A DNA stretch of 64,000 nt from Tetracladium setigerum (Eukaryota; Ascomycota; Leotiomycetes; Helotiales). Every line of letters starts with the position of its first letter. Positions within the stretch are counted from its first letter, which is position 1. The stretch covers positions 2,418,001-2,482,000 of the forward strand of contig PZJY01000002.1 in NCBI GenBank assembly GCA_031472005.1, written 5' to 3'. Shown piece by piece: positions 23,620-34,982 of the stretch. The position numbers and the translations under genes are program-made. The notes below the pieces were generated by a model that saw only the letters and a list, made by a program, of their open reading frames with translations, did not search any database and was not told where the DNA came from.

Positions 23620-26600
23620 ATGGATATCGATTCGAATGAACAACGACGTAAAAGAAGGAAGACAATCTCGCCACCCCGCGAAATCTCGGGGTACCCATGG
23701 GTGAGAGTGCTATGCAGTCACGAAGGTCAGGACGAGAATCCGCTGCAGTATTCTACGGTTTTGTGCCACCAGCAGAGGAATATACAAGTATGGAAGATGA
23801 CAACCAAAAGATCGAATCTTCAACACTTGGTCCAAAAAGAGTCGGCAGACCAAAGAAGAAGCCAGCGATCATTGTGATTGATGACGAAATGGAGTTCAAC
23901 CCCGGCTCTACAGACGCTCCAGACGCTTCTCAAAATCCTATGCCCTCGTCGAAATTATCAGACACTCAAGCCGAAGCTAAGCCTAAGAAAGTTCTCAAGT
24001 TCAATCCAAAAACCGGCACAATTGGATCTCCCCAGCCAAAAAAACTGTTGCTGTCAAGGAAAGGGGCACAAGAATAAAGAAGGGTGTCAAGATTGTCACA
24101 ATCCATTATGGGCCTGGTCATCCACTACCAACATCCATCGGTCAACGGATTGACCAAATTCTGGACGGCTCAACGACAATACCGATCAGGAGCAAGCCCC
24201 CGAAACTCGAAAAGCCTGTCAAAGTCGCAAAGAAGCCACTGAAGAATTTGCATCCCCTTTTCGCGACCAAAAGCGCCATTAAGCAAAAACAGGAGAGCAT
24301 TCATAAGCCAGCACCACCCAAAAAGTCCTCTATAATAGATCTCACCGGTCCTGTATTTCCTAAAGAGAAGTCCAGGGTGCGACCCGATGCAACGAATTTC
24401 GTTGGGTTTGGAGCACCTGCCAAAATCCTTAAATTCCCTGGAACGCTTGAGCCTGCGTGGCCATGGCGAGGCATGGTTCACGTTCGTGGACAAGAACAAC
24501 ATGAGAATGTTTATATGTCCGATGATGAATCGCCAATTGTCTCACGGTCTCGCAAGTCGAAGTCGAAATCCACCCAAATTCCCCACCACGAGCATCTTTT
24601 GTGGTCTATTGTGGAAAATCTACAAATCGAGAAAGCTTTGAGAATGGTCCAAGAGGTCAACTTGGAGGACTACCCACCTCTTCCTCCATGTCTTCGCATC
24701 CCAGAAAAATACCTAGAAAGCGGTAAGAAAATACAACGACGTGTTCAAAGTGAGCTACTCGCCCCTCTCGCCAACCGGCATTCAGAAGATTCGAGTATTC
24801 ACCCTGCCCTAAAGAAACACTACGACGCCATCCCTTCTTTTATGTCTGCATACGATAATGCTACATTTGAAGCACATGCATGGTCCCACAAGTATTGTCC
24901 TCAATCTGCTGCGGAAGTCCTCCAGACTGGACGAGAAGCCTTCATTCTGAAAGATTGGCTCCAGCATTTGACAGTCAATGCTGTTGAAGGTAGTTTAGGA
25001 AGCTCCAAAGGAAAGCCCGAAACTCCCGAGCTAACGGGAAAACGAAAACGAAAGGGTAAGAAATTGGACGGATTCATCATTTCTGATGACGAAGAGTCGA
25101 GTCTCGACGAGCTTTCAGACTTTGATGAGCAAGATTTTCTGCAAGGAAACTTCTCGGCTAGGAAGACCGTTGTCAGGGCTGCCAAAGCAAGAGATGCTAG
25201 GAAATTGAAAAATTCGATTCTTGTGAGCGGGCCCCATGGTTGTGGTAAGACCGCTGCCGTTTACGCTGTCGCCAAAGAACTCGGTTTTGAAGTATTCGAG
25301 ATCAACTCGAGCAGTCGACGAAGTGGCAAGGATATCATGGAAAAAGTTGGTGACATGACTAGGAACCACCAAGTGCAAAGACAAAATCTGAATGCCGTCC
25401 AACCACTGGATGACGACCAACGAATCGAAAAAGCATTTGCCGATGAAATTCAAAGTGGTCGACAAGGAACGATGAACTCATTTTTCAAGCCCAAAAAAGT
25501 AGCCGAACCAAAAGCGAAGATCCCAAAGCTACCCTCACCAGCCAAAGATGAGCAACCAAAGGCTACGCCTGCCGTCAAAGCTCCACCAAAGGACCAAAAA
25601 CAGTCTCTGATTTTGATCGAGGAGGTAGATGTCCTATACGAGGAGGATAAGAATTTCTGGCAAACCGTTATGACATTCATAGTTACATCAAAAAGGCCTA
25701 TCATCATGACCTGCAACGACGAATCCTTCGTTCCAGAGCTCAACAACGCTTTGCACGCTATCCTACGATTTAGTCCAGCGCCTGTTGACCTTGCTGCCGA
25801 CCACATGCTCTTAATAGCTGCTAGCGAGGGCCACATCTTACGCCGTGAAGCCATAAAAACTCTTTACGAAAGTCGAAATTTTGATCTGCGAGCTTCGATT
25901 TCCGAAATGAACTTCTGGTGTCAGTTTGGTGTTGGTGATCAAAAACACGGAGGTGATTGGTATTATCGTCGCTACCCTGGAAAAGACATGGATTCGCATG
26001 GAAATAAAATCCGCGTTGTTAGCGAGAATACCTATCACACAGGAATGGGATGCGTGTCTGCAGACTTCCTGGCTAGTGGGATGGACTCGCTGAGTCTCGA
26101 GGAGGAGGTGCTTCACGAACTTTGGGATGGATGGAGCTTAGATGCTGGAGATTGGCACACACATTCACCAATCAATGACTGGGCAAGCTCACTCACTCCT
26201 TCGAAAGACCTCTCTGCTTTGGAAGCATACGATCACTTTGCAGAATACATGAGTGTTTCAGACATCTGTTCCGCCCTGACGTTCAAATCGGGGAAACAAG
26301 TTGAGCTCGATACTTCCCCTCCTTCGCTTAGCGAAAAAGTATTAGAAGACAATATCTTGGGACGAAAATTTATTCAAGCACCACTAGTTGAGGATTATCA
26401 GACTCTCGGCAAAGACATGTCCATCTATCTCAGATCTCAAGCTCGCCAAATACTCCACTCATGCCAGGATTCGGCACAATTGTCTCCCATGAATGAGAAA
26501 GACATCATCAATCTCATCACCACTCCAGCGACGACTAAGTTCTTGAAGCGACAAGATCTGAGCCTTGCATTTGATCCGATCTCATCCGCGCCTTGCCTCT

Positions 26601-26949
26601 CCACCACAATCTCCATGACCTTAGAGCCTTCAGTATTCGACCGCACAATCACTATTATCACTCTCGACGTTGCGCCATACGTTCGGGGATCGTGGCTTAT
26701 GATCAACGACTGGCAAACCAGCGACTGGGACTGAGCAATCTATTAAGCGAAGGGGGAACTACTAGCGGCGGAGGATCAAGGAAGAGAATGAGAACCACAC
26801 GGGCGGCTATGTCTGCCCTAGAAGGCGGCGTGAGAAATTCTACCCGCCGGGAGAGATATTTTGGGAATGAATTGAATGGGGTGTTTGTGAGTAGGACGGG
26901 GTGCAGGAGTTGGGCTGAGGCTGTTGATCAAATGGTGCGGCAGGAGTAA
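23620..26949 (+). CDS. ELG1: ELG1/ATAD5-type RFC-like AAA+ ATPase (PCNA unloader), about 1110 aa; three frame breaks
   Basis: Large subunit of the Elg1-RFC-like complex, which removes PCNA from DNA after replication; nuclear. Single exon. The N-terminus has a basic RRKRRKT motif, disordered acidic and lysine-rich stretches and the LHPLF block before the AAA+ core. Walker A is GPHGCGKT (about 25230-25253). It is followed by FEINSSSRRSGKDI and Walker B-like LILIEEVDVL. A QGTMNSFF PIP-box-like motif lies just before the Walker B region (about 25463-25486). The C-terminus ends in IRTTRAA-like and NSTRRERYF sequence. The frame breaks at G4 23688-23691, A7 24038-24044 and G4 26685-26688. At each, adding one base to the run joins family-like sequence, and with three added bases the length is an exact multiple of three. 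ATG 23620 is the conservative start; an upstream ATG at 23477 is possible. Confidence 0.87.
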
Positions 26950-29030
26950 GGGTTTTAACACGTGCCAATCATGGTATTACTCTACATACGGGAAGGAAGG
27001 ATTGGCGAATAGGTGGCTTGCTTTTTCATTAATATTTGCATCTGCAGTGTGAATAGACGATACAGACGACGTCGAAGCAATTTTTAAATCATTGCGACAT
27101 GATATTTATGAAACTACTTCTTCCTCGCTATGACATCCCATTGATAACGGAAGGAGAACAGCTGCATGATCATGAGAGAAACACCATGCCTTTTAAGAGA
27201 GATAAATGATACCGCGTGATCTCAATCTGTCAGTTCCTGGCTGCAAGTGTGGTCTAGATTCACTCCTCATCCAAGTCGCTCTGAACATTGGGCAGCCATA
27301 ATATGGCAATAATGCAAAGTGAAGACTTTTTTTTTCTGTTGTTGTTTCTGAAATCTTTTGCTCCGCCTCCAAATGCATTGAGGTGCAACTGATGTAGCGT
27401 CGGTAACGCCGTTTTTTCTTGCCGCATGGTGTGGTGAACAGTGGGGGTTTGTTTACCTGAGGTTTGAAGACTGAAGAAAGAGTCTGCGTGATGTAATTTA
27501 AGGAATGCGCAGGCTCTCATTACGAGAGTGAAGGAAGAGGAACTTGAAGTGAGCCTGTATCACCTTTTTCTTATTCCTGTTGTGGAAATTTTCAAGGTTT
27601 ACTTTTGTTGTTGAGAGAACACCAACATCATCCGAACTCTTAGCCGAGGTTTGTCAACAAACCATTGAACCACGTTTTGTCACGGTCTTTGTGAAAAGTA
27701 AAGGAGAGAAATACTTTTGATTAAGGAAAGTAAATCATAAGTGGCTTTCTGGGAGGGCTTGCCATGAGCTTGGGTAGCATGAAACAACCAAAGAATGAGA
27801 TGAGAATAAGATGAGATCAGATGATAAGTCGCAGGGGGGAAGGAAAACTACTCCCGAAGTATCGGGAGCTGTCATGTTGTGGTAGCGTTTGTTAGTAACG
27901 AATTCAGTACAGCAAAACTACCTCCCAGGTAGCCAAGTTACTTGCAAGAGCCATACTGTAAGTGGTATTAACCTTGCTTTCGAGACGTCGGAGATCAAAG
28001 GTTGAAAGTATCTTCTAGCATCCAGAGAGACAAACAACATCACAGGCCGTCAACAATCAAGCCCTCTCGCTTCCGGTGGTGTTCAGATCTAGATCAATAA
28101 AACAATATTGGCGCGAGTTTTCCCTATCGCTCGGCACTTGATATTGCTTTTACCCCATCGCCATTCCATCTTTCCCCGGCGCCCCAAGTTCTGATTTTTG
28201 CTCCCAAGATATGCAGAGTAATGCAGGCGTCGAGCTGACTGCACTTGTGATAGGTGAAGAACGGCGCTGATATCTGTTTGGTCTCGTCCCCGCTGCAAAC
28301 GTCATTCGTTGTTTATGTACATTTGCATAGCGTGCCATACGAAGTAAAAGATTACTACACAGTGTGTCAGTTGCTCGCCCGTGCCAATAATGGCGTCGTG
28401 ATTAATCTGTTGGATCTGAAAATCTTCCCTCCAAGAATCCCAAGAATTCCAAGTGCTGGGCGTCGCTTGGCTGGTTGCTTGGAACGCCAATCGGTTGCCG
28501 TCATTCAGCTAGTAAATGGAGGGAACTTTCTTCCTGCCAGCTTTTCCTATCATCTTTTCATGTCCCTCCTTTACCCAGATCTTGACCCAAATCTTGGTAT
28601 TTGATCTGGACTCTACTCTTCTCCTCGTCTTTCTTCCCCATAGCGTTGCAATACTGTCGAGTATTAGTGAAACAGGACATCTTCAATTGCGCTATCTACT
28701 ATCTCCAGGTTCTCCTCGATCCGCTATCGCCACTCAATCCGAACCCTCCAAGAAACGAAAAGATTTGGAGCGGCGACTGGGCGCAACCAGCTTCTGAATG
28801 CTACGAAACCATACAATTCTCCTGACCGAGTCGACCGACTGGGGCATTTACACCATTGGCATCGTACGAGCATTGCCTTGAAAGTTGCACGAATCTCGAT
28901 CCCGAACCCACAGTTGTGTTGAGAATCCTCCACTCCAAGTCTTCGCCAACCCTTCACAAGCTCTCCAAGACGACACAAGAGCGCGCAAGTTGCTCACAAG
29001 CATCTGCCAAGCGCAGGACAAATCGTCAAG
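26950..29030. other. Long intergenic region upstream of the cation/proton antiporter
   Basis: A 2.1-kb stretch with only short, unconvincing open frames. It contains a small inverted repeat CTCCCGA-AGTA-TCGGGAG (27852-27869) and a T9-type run near 27327-27335. The last several hundred bases are probably promoter and long leader of the antiporter, with several short upstream open frames. No family was recognised. Confidence 0.4.
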
Positions 29031-32000
29031 ATGGCTTGGGATCACTTGTCCATCAATCGGCCGCATCTGGTCTATATCATTCTCGGCGGCTTCACGTCGT
29101 TGTTTATGTTGTGTTCCTCCTTCATCAAGGAGCGCCTCTACATTGGTGAAGCGACCGTAGCCACCATCTGCGGAATCATCTTTGGGCCCGTTGGGGCAGA
29201 TCTCATCAATCCTCTGGAATGGGGAAATACCGATCAAATCACCCTCGAGTTCTCCCGAATCGTCCTCGTCGTACAATGTTTCGCCGTTGGTGTCGAACTA
29301 CCGAAATACTATATGGAAAAGCACTGGAGGAGTGTGATTTTCTTGCTGATACCGGTCATGACCTTTGGCTGGCTGATTACGAGTCTCTTCATCTGGTGGA
29401 TGATTTTACCGCTTACCTGGCTCGAGAGTCTCTGCGTGTCAGCGTGCGTCACTGCTACGGATCCTGTCCTGGCAAGTTCGGTGGTCGGAAAAGGAAAGTT
29501 TGCCAAACGGGTTCCGAAGCATTTGAGAGATTTGCTCTCCGCTGAGTCGGGTTGTAACGATGGCATGGCTTTCCCATTCATCTACTTGGCCTTGTATCTC
29601 ATTCACTACCGACACCACCCCAATGAAGTCGCGTTCCACTGGATCGTCATCTCCATTCTGTACGAGTGTGTTTTCGGCGCATTCTACGGCTTCATGATTG
29701 GCTACATTGGTCGTCATGGAATCAAGTATGCCGAGAAGCACGATATGGTAGACAGGGAGAGTTTTTTGGTCTTCTACTTTGTCCTGGCTCTCTTCTGCGC
29801 GGGTTCGGGTAGTATTCTCGGCGTGGATGATTTACTGGTCGGCTTTGCTGCCGGAATCGGTTTCTCCAATGACGGATGGTTCACCCAAAAGACCGAGGAG
29901 TCTCACGTTTCCAACGTTATTGATTTGCTTATCAATTTGGCATATTTCGTTTATCTAGGAACCATCATCCCGTGGAGTCAATTCGACTCGCCTGATCTTG
30001 GTACCACTCCTTGGAGGCTTGTTGTTATCGCGATTTTTGTTCTCTTCTTCCGAAGAATACCGATCATGTTGGCTTTGAAACCGCTTATACCCGATATCAA
30101 AACTTGGCGAGAGGCTCTCTTTGCTGGTCACTTTGGACCCATTGGCGTGGGAGCTATCTTCATTGCTATTCTAGCCAGAGCCGAGCTTGAAACCGGCTCA
30201 ACGACCCCACTTGCTGAATATCCTGACCCAGCAGCTGAAAATTATATGGTCGTTGCGCTTATTTGGCCTGTCACGGTATGGTTGGTAGTCATTTCTATCA
30301 TCGTTCATGGGTCTTCCATTGCCGTCTTTACGCTCGGGAAACACATCAATACCCTTACCCTCACCATGTCCTACACCACGGCCCACGAAGAAGGACCTTC
30401 TTGGATGAATCGACTTCCTCGGATTACTACTACGTCCAAATCTCAAGCCAAGTCTGTTACCTCTGAGAATAATGATACCGACCTTGATTTGCCACCTGGA
30501 AGCCTCCCGCCCACAGGTATGCCTCGTGAGTTCCTCCGCCGACAAAAGGAAGAGGACACAGGAAAGGCTGGGAGACGCTCTTCCTCTCTGCTTCCTCGTC
30601 GCCGCAAGAAGAAGAACCAAGAAGAGCGCCCAGGTGGCCCTATCAGTGATTCAGCCATCTTTCCTCAACGCCGACCTGTTCGAGAAGATACATCTGATAC
30701 GCTGACACCGGAGGACTCTCCTCAAAACGAGAAAGAAGAGTATGACGAGAAGGGAGAGAACGAGCTTGGGGAAATCCAGCGAGATCCAGAGATGCAAGAA
30801 ATTATGCACAGAAACTCAGGCGAGAGTAACAAGCATGGTTCCAAGGCCGAAAGACACCCAGAGAGGAGAGAGGTTTACAAAGAAGGCGATGACTATATCA
30901 TTGAGAACGAGGACGGTGATGTTATCAGAACTGAAACAAGCCACAACTCCAAGAAGGTGACCTCGCCTAAGGACAAGGAGAAGCAGACAGGCTTGGAGGG
31001 CAAGACTGATGATCAGAAGAAGGAAGAGGTCGTCGATTACATGAACTACAAGAGCCTGAAAAAGAAATTGGACGATTGGAGACACAGGGATGACGACGAG
31101 AATCCAAACAACCTTCCTCTTCGGAAACGAGGGCCTGCTCTGGCTTACCAGATTGGTAACACCGTAAGTGCTTCTTATTCTTTGGTAATCGACCCCGCTG
31201 ACAATTTCAGATCATTGTTGAAGACGAAGATGGCGAGGTCGTTAAAACATACGAGCTCCCATCATCCAAATCAAAGGAAGGCGAGTCCTCTCGTCCTGGT
31301 GGAAGTGCTCCTAGGAAACTCTCAACCTGGGCCGGCCTTGCAACTGGTCTGACCGGTGGTCTCGTCGGAGGTCGCAAAGACTCTGATGCTGAAGCTGGCA
31401 AAGAAGGGACAACCGCCCAAGGCGAAGCTCCTGCATCAGCCGTCCGTCAAGGTCTCGCTCGAATGGGAACATGGGGATGGGGCGGCAGCAAAGGCGATTC
31501 AACCGAAAAAGCAGACCACGACCCCGAGGACGATGACCGCCGCATTCGATTCACCATCGGCGGTGCAGGCCGACGATTGACAAAAGATGACTTCCTCCGC
31601 GAGATTCAAGGGCTCGATCCCAAAGCTCGCGCAGAGGTTGTGCAGAATAGCAACGCTTCCCCAGCCTTGAAAGCAATGGTCAAAAAGGACAGTAGAGATT
31701 CCAGCCCTCATACTGGTAACCGAGGTCTGTATCCACCCAAACCCAAGGCATCTTCCAGACCTCAAGGCGCAGATTTAGATGAGACAGAAGAGGAGACGGA
31801 TAGCGAACATGAACGCGTCCGCAGAAAGAGTGCCCAAGCCGCGTTGCAACTATCTCGCAAAAAAGATGCTCCGATCGCTTCCGGCAGTAGAGCAGCAGGG
31901 AAAATATCAAGCTACGATGACGACGAGCCCGAAACCGCTGCCGAGCGAAAGCGGAGAGAAAAGGCAATGAAGGGCGTGGAGGATGATGAAGAGGATGAAT

Positions 32001-32287
32001 ATGACGATAAACCAGGCTCGTCATCATCCGGATCAAGAGGGCGCACATCGCGTGCTAGATCTGTCGATGAGGGAGATGACGATTACCCCGAAACTGCGGC
32101 CGAGAGGAGAAGGAGAGAAGCTGCGTTCGGACTGGGTGGACAGCGTGATGGATCAGCAGGGAAAACAGAGCCGGTCACTCCGTCGGAAATCACTGTCCCC
32201 GAAGCAGCTGTGAGGCCGTTGAGAGGGATTCGATTTGCGGAGAGTCCAGTCAGGGGAGAGGGTGGGAAGGATGCTAAGGGGAAATGA
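29031..32287 (+). CDS. NHA1: Plasma-membrane Na+/H+ (K+/H+) antiporter of the NHA1/SOD2 family, 1069 aa
   Basis: Exports Na+, Li+ and K+ in exchange for protons at the plasma membrane, giving salt tolerance and pH control. Exon 1 is 29031-31163 and exon 2 is 31211-32287, with a GTAAGT donor and a TTTCAG acceptor. About 12 hydrophobic segments fill residues 10-440. Family signatures are present: an Asp in ACVTATDPVLASSVVGKG (about residue 144), SGCNDGMAFPF with the Asn-Asp pair (about 176-177), and FFRRIPIMLALKPLIP. The roughly 620-residue hydrophilic tail is highly charged and typical of Pezizomycotina NHA1. It contains a KWS-like LSTWAGLATG region and two copies of a PETAAER[K/R]RRE segment. 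The ATG at 29031 (MAWDHLSINRPHLVYI) matches the usual start. The frame is intact. Confidence 0.93.
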
Positions 32288-32834
32288 GTGGGTCGCACAA
32301 ACACACATGATTTGTGTGACTTGTGAAAGAGGAAGTGGTATTTGTTCTTTTTGGAAGTGGGGATTGATTTTGGAGTGGTGTTGTTATATGCATGAATAGA
32401 TTGTCTTATCGATGATCGATGATCGAATCAACTATACAGTAGATCGCATCATCTTTGGGGGTGTATGGTCGGATTTTATTGTTTTAATGTTTTGCATTTT
32501 TGGACCAGTCATGGAGTAAGGAAGAAGGTGTGTCGAGGTCGTTGGGTGAGGAGCATGAAAGAGGAGGGCGGAGGGGGAGAAATGTAGATGAATGGAGAAA
32601 AATAAGGGGAAGATTTTCTTCTGCATATTATTTAATTGAGATTTGAACATATCAGTATCAATTTAGTATACATGTAAATGTATCATGCATACCTACCCTA
32701 CTTACTTGTAGCCTCCTCTCATGTCTACTTCCAGCGATACTCTATGTGGTATGGGTTCTTTGCTCTTGAAAATAAGGAGGAATGGAAGTATTCAGTCGGT
32801 TTGAAGGAGTCGTCGTAGGGGTGCATGAATTAGG

Positions 32835-33004
32835 TAGGTTTACATTCGTAAACCAGTTGTTGCAAAACGAAAATTTGTTCCGTTTTCGTACTAAGAAGAT
32901 TGCAGGAGCCGCTCACAGGGGTATTATAAAGCAGGTACATTTGCCTTCGTGAAGTACTTGTTACAAAAGGAAAACTTGTTTCATTTTTGTTCTGAGAAAA
33001 TGCT
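32835..33004. repeat. Imperfect direct duplication with a period of about 101 bp
   Basis: A segment starting at TTCGT 32845 recurs at 32946. Over about 53 aligned bases there are roughly 12 differences by eye, many of them C-to-T or G-to-A. The left copy also contains a short inverted repeat ACGAAAA/TTTTCGT. It has no coding potential. Confidence 0.55.
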
Positions 33005-33193
33005 ATCTGTCTGTCCTAAGTGTGTTTGGTTAACCTGATCTGCAAATGCTGCATCGCTTTTTAATCGTGTGAAGATCCTTCTTGAAACAACGCGTCCTGG
33101 TAAACGAAACCGAGAAACTAGCTACAGTATGAGTAAGATTCACATGCAATGCCCAGGGACATACGGACAATACGAATTAAGTACATGAAATGT

Positions 33194-33215
33194 GGAAAGG
33201 AAAGGAAAGGAAAGG
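33194..33215. repeat. GGAAA microsatellite
   Basis: Four perfect GGAAA units followed by GG. It lies about 200 bp beyond the stop codon of the minus-strand gene at 33418. Confidence 0.85.
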
Positions 33216-33417
33216 TGTACATGAGACTGATTGGAAAAAGAAAGACAGAGAGGCATCAGCGCGAGGATGAGTTTGGAAAAGGTCATCGAGATGGGAAAGT
33301 GTGTTGCTGACAGTGATGTTGTTGCTTTCGGGGTGAAGATAGATGAGAGCGATGATTTCAATGTCGAAGCAGTGAAGAGATCTTTACAACAGCATAGCAA
33401 GCACAACATGACAAAGA

Positions 33418-34245
33418 TTAAGCCGGCGGAGGCGGTGGCGGCGGTGGTGGTGCTGCTATTTCAAGAACATAAACATCAGTTTCAATCCTTCTCACAAGTT
33501 GATGAACAGCATTACTGACAGAACCAGCAGGAGATGACTTTCGGGATGACCTCCTGCTACTCTTCCTCATTCTCTTCAACTGATGCAAGCGAAGCCAGTA
33601 GATCCACATGACGCCAATCAGCAAGATAAGGGCGAATACACAACCGATGGAAATCCCAATTACTGCGCTTCGAGGGGTGCCTGGATTGGGAGTGTAGGTT
33701 AGGGCAAGGGCTGGGGGAGCGGAGTAGGTGATGTAGTAGAGTGGTGTAACGGGGGATGGCGTGGAGATGGAGGCGGAGGTGGATTGCCAGTTGTTGCTGA
33801 GAGGGACGGTTGTCATGAAAGTTGATCGAGCGTGAGTTACTGTTATGACGACATGTCTGGGACTTTTGTTAGTTATTTATTTTCATACGGCGTGAAGACA
33901 CTGTTAATCTTTGGTGGGATGGAAGAATATTAAAAGGCTTCCTAAGTCTCCCTGGAATCTACAGAAAGTTCGTGATGGAAAGGATTTCGAGAGAAGAGAA
34001 ACGTAAAGTATAAGTGGAACTTACTGTGGCTCTGGAACGACAGCTCTTGGTAAGTTCGTACCATCTTGCAGAGGTGTTTCGGCATTGACATCTGCAGACC
34101 CGAACTTGACATGATCAATTGACGAATCAATGTCATCTGATGTTTTGATAGTGGTTTTAATTGCCGAGTCCGGAGATGGCTCCTTCGACTGAAGAAAAGT
34201 GATAGAATTCGAAACGGCTCGTCGAGGGATCCTGGTTGGAGACAT
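33418..34245 (-). CDS. Hypothetical single-pass membrane protein, about 219 aa
   Basis: Not recognised as a named family. Exon 1 is 34245-34025 and exon 2 is 33856-33418; the intron has a GTAAGT donor and a CCCAG acceptor, and splicing gives PEPQHVVITVT without a phase problem. The first roughly 125 residues are Ser/Thr-rich and would be luminal or extracellular. One strong membrane span follows (SAVIGISIGCVFALILLIGV). A short, very basic Arg/Lys/Ser tail comes next and the protein ends in a run of ten prolines. The layout resembles fungal wall-sensor-like proteins with a Ser/Thr-rich ectodomain and short basic tail, but no cysteine-rich WSC domain or clear signal peptide is visible. The first exon may therefore be incomplete, with a signal-bearing exon further upstream. 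Confidence 0.5.
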
Positions 34246-34982
34246 CGAGAACGATTCCTGGCGGCGGTGAAAGGTCTTCACCTACCATCTCTTCTCCTGA
34301 CGATCACTATCGATATCTAAATGAACTTCCTGATGGAAATCCTCGATGCCCGAAACTCGTCAAGATATACAGGACTCACACTTACATCTCAGAAGTTTGT
34401 CGCAGCCCTAAGCAAGTGATTGGGTTTCGTTACGGCACCCTTCCTTCACATATTCTGCCATTTCGTTTTAACTCGTGAGGTGTCCTCCCCCCTTGGCGTG
34501 GGTAGGACATGTGTTGGGAGGCTGGAGCGGTCGCCTCATGTAGTGTTCGTTGGCAATTGTGCCATGCCATTATCCTGCAGGAGGAGGTGGGATTTAATAT
34601 TTAGGCTAGCATCGCTTTGCCAGTCGATGCATCGTGAAATGCGAGGGAATATTTTCCAAGCGGTTCTATTCGTTAGCCACCACGAACTGCGAGGAGATTT
34701 GGATGATGATTGTGGTCAGTTCTGGTTATTTTGAGTTCTCGTGATGATTGAATTTGTTTCTGGCTTCTGTTGTTTTCGTCGTTGCCGTTGATGCCCGAGC
34801 CGAGGAGGTGGAATGGAATACTCCCTCGCTTAACCGTTTAGCCGAGCGATTAGTCATCCGTACAAAAGTTCATAGACAGGGGTCGGCGACGCTAAGATAA
34901 TCGATAGCAGAAATATTTTTGGAGGAGCAAAAAGACCAACCACCAAAAACACAACTTTCTCAACCCCACAATCGTCGCTAAC
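34246..34982. promoter_or_regulatory. Divergent region between the single-pass protein gene and SDA1
   Basis: This 737-bp stretch should hold both promoters. Any missing 5' exon of the minus-strand membrane protein would lie here. Short open frames are present but none looks like a gene. Confidence 0.4.

Larger units (their letters stand above)
32288..33417. other. Intergenic region with low-complexity and repeat sequence
   Basis: This 1130-bp A+T-rich stretch lies between two convergent genes. It contains ATCGATG repeats (about 32408-32424), an imperfect direct duplication at 32835-33004 and a GGAAA microsatellite at 33194-33215, both listed separately. No gene was recognised. Confidence 0.45.

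Noticed and set aside
23188..23643. 151-codon minus-strand frame between UTP8 and ELG1
   Set aside because: It overlaps the likely ELG1 5' end and shows no domain or intron support.
23701..23748. A GTGAGA...CTGCAG intron as an alternative explanation for the ELG1 break near 23690
   Set aside because: The length is a multiple of three, so it would not change the frame as needed, and no branch site is present.
27852..27869. Inverted repeat CTCCCGA-AGTA-TCGGGAG
   Set aside because: The 7-bp arms in 2 kb of intergenic DNA are within chance expectation; no further context supports a role.
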